DNA of 64,000 nt from contig JAHCJY010000001.1 in the NCBI GenBank assembly GCA_026126065.1, positions 186,001 through 250,000 of the forward strand, in the 5' to 3' direction. A model generated the notes under the pieces. That model saw nothing but the letters and a program-made list of their open reading frames with translations, had not been told where the DNA came from and made no database searches. This document shows, in pieces, positions 1 through 7,057 of this stretch (positions are counted from its first letter, which is position 1; every line of letters starts with the position of its first letter). The position numbers were made by a program, and so were the translations under genes. The stretch is from Bauldia sp. Its GTDB lineage: Bacteria > Pseudomonadota > Alphaproteobacteria > Rhizobiales > Kaistiaceae.

Positions 1-71
1 TGGTCAGCCACGACGAGCGCTTCCTCGACGAGATCGGCGTGACACGAAGGCTCGCCCTCAGTCCGGCCTGA
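1..71 (+). CDS. ABC-F family ATPase, C-terminal end (partial)
   Basis: Only the last 22 codons are present, read in the frame that starts at base 3, ending at TGA 69-71. The peptide begins VSHDERFLDEIGVTRRLAL, which is the switch-His region (VSHDxxFLD) seen near the end of ABC-F type soluble duplicated ATPases that act on ribosomes. The gene starts outside the window. Its stop overlaps the convergent ligase gene by 14 bases. The family call rests on this one motif, so other soluble ABC ATPases are possible. Confidence 0.6.
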   Translation, partial: VSHDERFLDEIGVTRRLALSPA

Positions 72-1389
72 CCACCGTGGCGAGCCGGGCGCTTCGCATC
101 GCGTCGGCGGCGAGTGCGAGGAGGACGCCGAGATAGACCGTGTTGCCGAGGTCGTGGCGAAAGGTCTGGCCGGTGAGGCCGAACACGATCCAGCTCAGCG
201 TGAGCATCGCGGCGATCGCCACCCGTGCCGCGTACCTGTCGTCGCGCGGCGCACGCAGCGCCACCACGAGCGGCGCGGCGAGGATGAAGAGGAGCGTCGC
301 CAGGCCCACGACGCCGTTGCCGACCGCTTCCGTCAGCACCTCGTTGTGGAGGTGGCCGAAGGCATCGATCGTGTTGCCATCGTCGGCCGCGCGTGCCTGG
401 ACTGTCGCGACGGCGTTGTGCGGTCCGTAGCCGAGGAGCGGACGGTCGGCGAACGCCTCGGCGCCATAGACGAGCATCAGGGCGCGCTGGTCGAGCGAGT
501 ATTCGGGCGTTCTCGTGTCGCGCCCCTGGCCGAACTCGAAATTCCGGAACATCGCGAGCGTCTCGTCGATCCGCTCATTGATCGCGCCACGACCGAGGAA
601 GCCGACCACCAGCCCGACGACCGCAAGCGCCAGGCCACCAAGGAGCGCCGTGCGCCGGCCGTAGCGGGCGCCAAAATAGACGATGATGACGATCGCCAGC
701 ACCGGCACCGCCATCCAGCCGGCGCGCGACTGCGACAGCAGCGAGGCCCCGAGCCCCGCTGCGAAGGCGGCGACCGCAAGCGCCCGCCCGAAGCGGCCCT
801 CCTCGCCGACCCGGACGAGGCTGACGAAGGCGAACAGCGCCGCCGTCGAGCCGAACGGGATCGGATTGATCATCCCGCCGACGACCCGGTTGATGTTGTC
901 GAACACCTGCACCAGCGCGATCGCCATGCCGGCAATCGCACCGAACCGGGCGCCCAGGACGAACAGGCGGAGCGGGTCGGCGTCGCGGACGCTGGCGATG
1001 GCGGCGAGGAGGAACGGGAACAGCAGGAAGTGGATCGATTCCACCGCCGGCATCCACGCGCGGCCGCGGTCGCCGTAGAAGATCACCGCAGCCGCATCCA
1101 GCGCGTAGTAGGCGAACGCCGCGATCACGGCGAAGCGCACGCCGCCGGCGAACCGGAACGGCACGCGGCGCACCAGCACCTCGACCAGCGCCACGAGCCC
1201 GGCGAGGAGGAATGCCAGCGTGGCCAGGCTGCCGAAGGGCAGCGGCAGGAAGCCAAGGAGGAAGAGAAGGAGCGCTGCGAGCGTCGCGCTACGCCCCTCG
1301 TCGAGAGCCAGACGCCGGCGGAAGGCCGACAGGCCCGCCGCGGGCCGGCGCTCCGCTTCAGCGTCGAGGGGGATCGAGGCGTCGGCCAG
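58..1389 (-). CDS. O-antigen ligase family membrane protein
   Basis: Polytopic inner-membrane protein with the layout of O-antigen ligase/polymerase (Wzy_C, WaaL-like) proteins, which transfer undecaprenyl-linked glycans on the periplasmic face. The large periplasmic loop containing GYGPHN followed by GHLHNEVLTEAVGNG is the usual family signature. The first ATG/GTG/TTG in frame is GTG 1194 (378 aa), but the frame stays open upstream and encodes another membrane hairpin with LPLPFGS, typical of the family N-terminus. No standard start exists there; CTG at 1389 lies five bases after a GGGAGG ribosome-binding site and gives 443 aa, so I use it. It lies 12 bases after the GT39 gene on the same strand, probably one operon. 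Confidence 0.78.
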   Translation of the reverse strand: MADASIPLDAEAERRPAAGLSAFRRRLALDEGRSATLAALLLFLLGFLPLPFGSLATLAFLLAGLVALVEVLVRRVPFRFAGGVRFAVIAAFAYYALDAAAVIFYGDRGRAWMPAVESIHFLLFPFLLAAIASVRDADPLRLFVLGARFGAIAGMAIALVQVFDNINRVVGGMINPIPFGSTAALFAFVSLVRVGEEGRFGRALAVAAFAAGLGASLLSQSRAGWMAVPVLAIVIIVYFGARYGRRTALLGGLALAVVGLVVGFLGRGAINERIDETLAMFRNFEFGQGRDTRTPEYSLDQRALMLVYGAEAFADRPLLGYGPHNAVATVQARAADDGNTIDAFGHLHNEVLTEAVGNGVVGLATLLFILAAPLVVALRAPRDDRYAARVAIAAMLTLSWIVFGLTGQTFRHDLGNTVYLGVLLALAADAMRSARLATVVRPD

Positions 1390-1401
1390 GGGAGGCCTCC
1401 C

Positions 1402-3006
1402 TTAGGGCGGCAGCGGCATGGGATAGCCGCCGGTATAGCTCCTCGCAAGATAGAGGCCGAGGACGATCTCCGTCACGCCGCCCCGGCGGACTTCCACCGG
1501 CGGCAGCGCCTCGATCGCGGCGAAGTAGGCCGCGTAGGTCGCGCCGACATCCTCGACATAGCCGGGCGGAATGACGATCACCGCGTTCCAGCCGGCGAAA
1601 TCGCGGTGATCCCAGCCGAAGGCGATGTTGCGCGGATCCTGGCACAGGCACACCACCGGCATGTCGCGGCCGAGCTGGACGTCGACCTTGCCCGCAAGGT
1701 GCCACATCGGCGCTGCCGCGAAAGTGTCTTCCGCGCCCAGAAGTCCATTCACGGCCATGGCCGTGCGGAGTTCGTCCCAGTCGAGACCCTCGAGCGTCGG
1801 GTCCGAGACGTAGTCGAACTCGGCGGCGATGTTGTCCGGCACGAGCGCCCGCAGCCAGCCGAACGCTGACTGCGTGGTGAAGACGAGAAGCACCAGCGCC
1901 GCGGCGATGGCCGAGCCGAGGAGCCAGCGTCCGGTGCCAACGCCGCGCCGCTCCGCCCAGCCGACCGTGGCGGCGCCCAGCAGCGGGAACAGCATCAGAT
2001 AACCCGGCGCCTGCCAGTGGAAATGCCAGCCGAGCGGCGCCCACAGCGACGCCGCCGTGAACACGACCACCGGCAGGAACGCCGAGCAGCACAGCAGCCA
2101 GCCGCGCGGATCGCTCCGCCCGCGCCGGACGGCGGCGACGAAGACGGGCACCATCGGCACGAACACCCACGGGCCGACATAGAGGATCTGGCCGAGGATC
2201 ATCCGTCCGAGCCATTCGGGGTGGAGGCCGAGATTCTCGACGATGCGGCCGGACTGGAAGCCGAACGACACCCAGTCGTTCTGTGCGTTCCAGATCACCA
2301 CGGGCGCGAACAGAACGGCGGCGATCAGCACCGCGAGATATGGCCCCTTCTGCCTGAACCACCGCCGGTGCGGCGGGCTCGTCACCGCGAAGATCACAAC
2401 GCCCGCGATCACCAGTGCCGCGTGGTATTTTGCCAGCATCGCAAGGCCGAGGCAGGCGCCTGCGGCAAGCCACAGCCGCAGTGTCGGCGCACCGTCCGGC
2501 GCGAGCGCGAGGCGGGCGACGAAGAACATCGTCGCCACCAGGAACAGCATCAGCGGCCCGTCCGGCTGCATCCAGACGCCCGCCATCCCGGTGAACACCG
2601 GCGACACATTGAGGAGGAGCGCGGCAAACGCCCCCGCCTTCTCGCCGAAGAGCAGCGCACCGAGCCGGAACATCAGCCAGGTCGTCACCGCGAACATGAG
2701 GATGAACGGCAGGCGGAGGACGACCGGCTCCTCCGATCCGGTCACCACCATCGTGGCATGGGCGATCCACAGCGAGAGCGGCGGCTGGTCGAAATAGGAG
2801 AGGGCGAGATGGCGCGCGGTCGCGAGGTAGTAGCCCTCGCCATTGCCGTAGCCATAGAGCGCCGCCGTCGCGAGCCGCAGCAGCGTCCCGACCACGATCG
2901 TCCAGGCGACCAGCGCCGCCGGCCGGTCGCGCCCGAGCCGGGCGAGCGCCATGCCTCCGCGCGTGAATGGCCCGCGCGCCCGCGGAAGGGATTCGGAAAC
3001 AGCCAC
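1402..3006 (-). CDS. GT39-family glycosyltransferase (ArnT/PMT-like)
   Basis: 534 aa, about a dozen hydrophobic segments. The N-terminal region has the family pattern: a first membrane helix followed by GNGEGYYLATARHLALSYFD-type sequence and QPPLSLW, where an acidic residue in the first periplasmic loop acts in C-type lipid-phosphosugar transferases (PMT_2, ArnT). It should move a sugar from a polyprenyl-phosphate donor to a lipid or protein in the periplasm; acceptor unknown. The start at 3006 could instead be the internal Met 19. It is upstream of the O-antigen-ligase-like gene with a 12-base gap, so both may finish the same envelope glycan. Confidence 0.85.
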   Translation of the reverse strand: MAVSESLPRARGPFTRGGMALARLGRDRPAALVAWTIVVGTLLRLATAALYGYGNGEGYYLATARHLALSYFDQPPLSLWIAHATMVVTGSEEPVVLRLPFILMFAVTTWLMFRLGALLFGEKAGAFAALLLNVSPVFTGMAGVWMQPDGPLMLFLVATMFFVARLALAPDGAPTLRLWLAAGACLGLAMLAKYHAALVIAGVVIFAVTSPPHRRWFRQKGPYLAVLIAAVLFAPVVIWNAQNDWVSFGFQSGRIVENLGLHPEWLGRMILGQILYVGPWVFVPMVPVFVAAVRRGRSDPRGWLLCCSAFLPVVVFTAASLWAPLGWHFHWQAPGYLMLFPLLGAATVGWAERRGVGTGRWLLGSAIAAALVLLVFTTQSAFGWLRALVPDNIAAEFDYVSDPTLEGLDWDELRTAMAVNGLLGAEDTFAAAPMWHLAGKVDVQLGRDMPVVCLCQDPRNIAFGWDHRDFAGWNAVIVIPPGYVEDVGATYAAYFAAIEALPPVEVRRGGVTEIVLGLYLARSYTGGYPMPLPP

Positions 3007-3351
3007 GATGCGAGAGACCTGCCCCGGCCGTTGTCCCGCCGCAATGCCCGAACGTCAAACCACACACGACTTGAAGCAGGAGTCGCGCGCTGGGCTGGTA
3101 GCGCTGCGCCGGCGTGTCCGTGGCGACCGCGTCGTTGGAACATCGGCATTGTGGACCTCGCGCCATCTGTCGAAGGCCACCCGACTACCGGTTCACCACG
3201 TCCCGGCCTCGTCACGCTCCCTCAGGGGAGAAGGCGAAAAAAGAGCATGCTGCAAGTGGGAGTTCAGCGACGCTATTGGCCACGCCGACCTCGACTGGCT
3301 TGCGAAGCGCGCGCGTGCGTGCGGAGTTAAGCCCATGAACGGACTACCCGG
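3007..3351. other. Divergent intergenic region with a six-codon leader ORF
   Basis: 345 bases between the GT39 gene and the thiourocanate-type operon, with no convincing gene. Near the right end, ATG 3335 to TGA 3355 encodes MNGLPG and is preceded by GGAG at 3323-3326. Its stop codon overlaps the start of the amidohydrolase (ATGA at 3352-3355), which has no good ribosome-binding site of its own. This would allow termination-reinitiation. Promoters for both directions must lie here, but I could not pick a secure one. Confidence 0.4.
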
Positions 3352-4719
3352 ATGAGCGACTTCGATCTCGTCGTCACTGGCCGCGTCGTCACCACTGACC
3401 GCGTCATCGATGATGGATATGTCGCCGTCCGCGGCGGGACCATCGACCATGTCGGCTCAGGCGCCCCGCCGGCCGCTGCGGAGACGCAGCGCTTCGGCGA
3501 TGCCTTCGTGCTCCCTGGCGCGATCGACGCTCAGGTCCACTCGCGGTCGCAGAAGGGGCAGGAGGACTTCGTCTGGTCGACCCGCTCGGCTGCAGCCGGC
3601 GGGGTCACCACGATCGTCGACATGCCTTATGACGACGGCGACCTAATCGCGACGCCGGAGCGGCTCACGGCCAAGGCCAGGTCGGGGGCGGAGCAGGCGC
3701 GCGTGGACTTTGCCCTCTACGCCACGCTCCATCCTCGCGACGGCGCGGAACGCGTCGATGGCCTGGTCGCGGCGGGTGCGGCGGCCTTCAAGTTCTCGCT
3801 GTTCGAGACCCATCCCGAACGTTTTCCGCGAGTGCCGCCGCACAAGCTCGTGGAGTTCTTCACCGCGATCGCGCGGCACGGACTGATCGCCGGGGTGCAC
3901 AACGAGATCGACGAGATGGTCCGCGCGTTCATCGCGACGGAGAAGGCGCGCGACGAAGGAACGGACTTCCGCAGCCACGGCCGCTCGCGCCCGCCGGTCA
4001 CGGAGGCGCTCGCGTCGGGCGAGGTTTTTGAGATCGGCGCCGCCACGGGTTGTTCCGCCCATGTCGTCCACTCCTCGATTGCCCGCGGGTACGAGATGGC
4101 GGCCGGCTATCGCGCGCTCGGCCATGACGCCACGATCGAAGCCTGCATCCACTATCTCGTGCTGGGCGAGGAGGACCTCGCCCGGCTGCACGGGCTCGGC
4201 AAGGTGAACCCGCCGATCCGGCCGATCGCGGAGCGCGAGGCGATCTGGCGCCACCTTGCCGCCGGCAACGTGACGGTCGTCTCGACCGACCACGTGTCGT
4301 GGAGCCTCGACCGCAAGACCGACCGTGACATGTTCAGCAACGCGTCCGGCGTGCCGGGACTCGAAGTCCTCTATCCGCTCCTGGTGCAGGGCCTTCTCGA
4401 CCGGGGCCTGCCGCTCACCTGGGCGCCGCGCCTCCTGGCCGAAAACCCGGCGCGGCTCTTCCGCATCGGCCATGCGAAGGGCGCGCTGGCCCCGGGGCGC
4501 GACGCCGACATCACGGTGCTGGCGCATCGCCCCGGCCGGTATGATCCGGCCGCCAGCGGCCACAACGTCGTGTCGTGGAGCCCATATGAGGGCCTGAAGC
4601 TCGACTATCGGCCGGTCGCAACCTTCCTCCGGGGCAGGACGGTATTCGACGGTTCGGCGGTCGCGGAACCCGGGATGGGCCGGTTCGTCCGCCCCGCCAG
4701 GCCCGTGGGGTCAGAATGA
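3352..4719 (+). CDS. Dihydroorotase/hydantoinase-type amidohydrolase, probable hydantoin-5-propionate hydrolase
   Basis: 455 aa cyclic-amide hydrolase of the dihydroorotase/allantoinase/hydantoinase branch. Matches to the binuclear metal site: H63, K147 (in AFKFSLFE, the carbamylated lysine position), H183, H240 and D313 (in STDHVSW). The first ligand of the usual HxH pair is Gln61 (DAQVHSR), so the site is atypical. Annotation pipelines would call it allantoinase or D-hydantoinase. Its partners (M20 carbamoylase, DUF917, urocanase homologue) suggest ring opening of hydantoin-5-propionate to N-carbamoyl-glutamate. First gene of a four-gene operon; overlaps the next by ATGA. The family is secure; the substrate is inferred from context. 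Confidence 0.85.
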   Translation: MSDFDLVVTGRVVTTDRVIDDGYVAVRGGTIDHVGSGAPPAAAETQRFGDAFVLPGAIDAQVHSRSQKGQEDFVWSTRSAAAGGVTTIVDMPYDDGDLIATPERLTAKARSGAEQARVDFALYATLHPRDGAERVDGLVAAGAAAFKFSLFETHPERFPRVPPHKLVEFFTAIARHGLIAGVHNEIDEMVRAFIATEKARDEGTDFRSHGRSRPPVTEALASGEVFEIGAATGCSAHVVHSSIARGYEMAAGYRALGHDATIEACIHYLVLGEEDLARLHGLGKVNPPIRPIAEREAIWRHLAAGNVTVVSTDHVSWSLDRKTDRDMFSNASGVPGLEVLYPLLVQGLLDRGLPLTWAPRLLAENPARLFRIGHAKGALAPGRDADITVLAHRPGRYDPAASGHNVVSWSPYEGLKLDYRPVATFLRGRTVFDGSAVAEPGMGRFVRPARPVGSE

Positions 4720-5963
4720 GGCCGGAGATCGACGCCGACCGCCTGTGGGCGGACATCATGGCGCTGGCGGCAATCACCGATCCTGACCAGCCCTGGACGC
4801 GGCGCTCCTTCACGCCGCGGTTCCGCGAGGGCCGCGCGTGGCTTGCGGCGCGCTTCATCGACGCGGGGCTCGACGTCCGGCTCGACGCCGCGGGCAACCT
4901 CTCCGGCCGGCGCGGCCCCGCCGGCGCGCGGACGGTTCTCATCGGCTCGCATACCGACACGGTGCCCGGCGGCGGGCGCTTCGACGGCATCGCGGGGGTT
5001 GCCGCAGCGCTCGAGGTTGCGCGGGCGCTGGCGGGACGGCCGCTGAACCACGCCCTCGAAGTGGTCGACTATCTCGCCGAGGAGCCCTCCGTATTCGGGC
5101 TGTCCTGTGTCGGCAGCCGCGCGATGGCAGGGAAGCTCGACGACGCGATGCTGGCCTTCACCGGCCCGGATGGCGGCACACTCGCGCAGGCGATCCGCGG
5201 CGTCGGCGGCGACCCGGAGCACATTGCAGCGGCGCGCCGGAGCGACATCGCCCTGGCGCTCGAACTCCACATCGAGCAGGGGCGCGTTCTCGAATCGGCG
5301 GGTGTCACGCTCGGCATAGTGTCGGCCATCGTCGGCATTGCGCGTGTCGAGATCCGGTTCGAAGGCGCCGCCGACCATGCCGGGACGACGCCGATGGACC
5401 TCCGGCGCGACGCGATGGTGCCGGCTGCGGAGACGATTGCCGCCGTGTCGGCGCTGGCGCAGGAGTATGCCATGGCAGGGCACGGCCATTTCGTCGCAAC
5501 GACGGGTGTCGTCGAGGTGACGCCGAACGCCGCCAATGTCGTGCCCGGCATGGTCCGCATGATCGTGGAGGTGCGGGCGGAGACCGCGGCGCGCATCGAG
5601 GATTTTCTCATCCGTCTCGCCGCGCTCTCCCGCGATGCGGCGGCGCGGCACCGGGTCACGCGGCCGGTGTTCCGGACGCTGTCGCGCACCGACCCGGTTG
5701 CCTGCGACGCGGACCTCCGGGCGCTCCTCCGTGATGCGGCGCTGCTGCGTGGCACCTCGACGATGGACATGGCCTCCGGCGCCGGCCACGACACGGCGTT
5801 CATCGCCGCCATCGCGCCGGCCGCGATGGTGTTCGTGCCGTCGAAGGACGGGCGGAGCCACGCGCCGGAGGAATGGTCGGACAGGGCCGACATTGCTGCC
5901 GGGGCCGAGGCGATGCTGGGGGCAATCCTTGCGTTCGACGCGCGGCCAATACATCGGAAGTAG
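4716..5963 (+). CDS. M20-family N-carbamoyl amino acid hydrolase (probable N-carbamoyl-glutamate amidohydrolase)
   Basis: 415 aa metallohydrolase of the allantoate amidohydrolase/N-carbamoyl-L-amino-acid hydrolase type. Visible motifs: GSHTDTVPGGGRFDGIAG (metal His and Asp), LAEEPSVFG (catalytic and metal Glu pair), LHIEQGRVLE, and MASGAGHDTAF near the C-terminus. In this setting it would release CO2, ammonia and glutamate from N-carbamoyl-glutamate made by the preceding enzyme. The start overlaps the upstream stop by four bases (ATGA), implying coupled translation. Allantoate or beta-ureidopropionate are possible alternative substrates. Confidence 0.9.
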   Translation: MRPEIDADRLWADIMALAAITDPDQPWTRRSFTPRFREGRAWLAARFIDAGLDVRLDAAGNLSGRRGPAGARTVLIGSHTDTVPGGGRFDGIAGVAAALEVARALAGRPLNHALEVVDYLAEEPSVFGLSCVGSRAMAGKLDDAMLAFTGPDGGTLAQAIRGVGGDPEHIAAARRSDIALALELHIEQGRVLESAGVTLGIVSAIVGIARVEIRFEGAADHAGTTPMDLRRDAMVPAAETIAAVSALAQEYAMAGHGHFVATTGVVEVTPNAANVVPGMVRMIVEVRAETAARIEDFLIRLAALSRDAAARHRVTRPVFRTLSRTDPVACDADLRALLRDAALLRGTSTMDMASGAGHDTAFIAAIAPAAMVFVPSKDGRSHAPEEWSDRADIAAGAEAMLGAILAFDARPIHRK

Positions 5964-5965
5964 TC

Positions 5966-7057
5966 ATGGGACGCATCCTTCGCCTGCCGGACGTCGAGGC
6001 CGCCATCCGCGGCGGCTCGGTCTATGCCTGCGGCGGCGGCGGCTGGGCCGACCACGGGCGGATGCTCGGGACCGCGGCGGTCAACGCCGGCGAACCGGAG
6101 CTGGTGTCGTGCGACGAGCTGCCGGACGACGCGATCGTCGCCACCGCCGCGGCGATCGGCGCGCCCGCAGGATCGACGCCGTGGCAGATGCTGGGCGTCG
6201 ACTACGTCAACGCGGTGCGCCTCGTGGAGAAGGAGCTCGGCCGGAGGGTCGATGCCCTGATGGTGGGGCAGAACGGCAAATCGAGCACGATGAACGGCTG
6301 GCTGCCGGCCGCCATCCTCGGCTGCAAGGTGCTCGACGCCACCGGCGATCTCCGCGCCCATCCGACCGGCGACATGGGCTCCATCGGCCTTGCCAATTCG
6401 CCTGAGCGGATGATCCAGTCCGCCGTCGGCGGCAACCGCGAGCTCAATTCCTACATCGAACTCGTCGTGACCGGCGCCACGGCAAAGATATCGCCGGTGC
6501 TGCGGAAGGCGGCCGACATGGCTGGCGGCTTCATCGCCTCCTGCCGCAATCCGATCCCGAACTCCTATGTCCGGAAACACGCGGTGCTCGGAGGCATCTC
6601 TCTGGCGCTGACGCTCGGCGAGGCGATCCTGAAGGCCGAGAGGAAGGGGAAGAGCGTCCTCGACGCCATCGTGAAGGCGGCGAACGGCGACATCATCGGC
6701 AGCGGCAAGGTGAAGGAGCGCGCAGTGACCTACACGCGCGACGCGTTCGACATCGGCACGATCACCGTCGGATCGGGCAAAGCTAAGCGCATTATCCACG
6801 TCATGAACGAGCACATGGCCGTCGACGACGGTGCCGGCAACCGCCTCGCCACCTACCCCGACGTGATCGTGACGCTGACGCCGGACGGTACGCCGCTGTC
6901 GGTGGGAGAGATCAGGGAGGGCGACGCCATCCGCATCCTCCGGGTACCGAAGGACCGCATCCCGCTGTCGTCCAGCGTCAGCGACCCAAGCGTCTATCCC
7001 GTGGTGGAGGCGGCCATGGGCATTGCCATCGCCGACTACGCGCTGGGGCGGACATGA
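5966..7057 (+). CDS. DUF917 family protein, probable thiohydantoin desulfurase
   Basis: 363 aa. Matches the DUF917 / S-methyl-thiohydantoin desulfurase family: N-terminal YACGGGGWADHGRM and a central CKVLDATGDLRAHP segment, and a C-terminal domain. Members occur next to hydantoinases. Here the likely reaction is hydrolytic removal of sulfur from 3-(5-oxo-2-thioxoimidazolidin-4-yl)propionate to give hydantoin-5-propionate and sulfide, which links the urocanase homologue to the amidohydrolase. ATG 5966 is chosen because it lies two bases after the previous stop and begins the conserved region; an open frame runs upstream inside the previous gene but is not family-like. The specific reaction is inferred from the neighbours. 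Confidence 0.8.
   Translation: MGRILRLPDVEAAIRGGSVYACGGGGWADHGRMLGTAAVNAGEPELVSCDELPDDAIVATAAAIGAPAGSTPWQMLGVDYVNAVRLVEKELGRRVDALMVGQNGKSSTMNGWLPAAILGCKVLDATGDLRAHPTGDMGSIGLANSPERMIQSAVGGNRELNSYIELVVTGATAKISPVLRKAADMAGGFIASCRNPIPNSYVRKHAVLGGISLALTLGEAILKAERKGKSVLDAIVKAANGDIIGSGKVKERAVTYTRDAFDIGTITVGSGKAKRIIHVMNEHMAVDDGAGNRLATYPDVIVTLTPDGTPLSVGEIREGDAIRILRVPKDRIPLSSSVSDPSVYPVVEAAMGIAIADYALGRT

Noticed and set aside
154..1869. Long plus-strand reading frame opposite the O-antigen ligase and GT39 genes
   Set aside because: Extremely rich in Arg, Asp, Glu and His with no family text; typical antisense shadow of GC-rich coding DNA. Similar shadows were rejected at 2017-3330, 4605-5954, 7036-8499, 11153-13369, 36636-38864, 46593-48470, 50083-52254 and 60859-62478.
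3352..5963. Allantoin degradation pair (allantoinase plus allantoate amidohydrolase)
   Set aside because: Plausible by family names alone, but the operon also has DUF917 and a urocanase homologue and lacks ureidoglycolate or glyoxylate genes.
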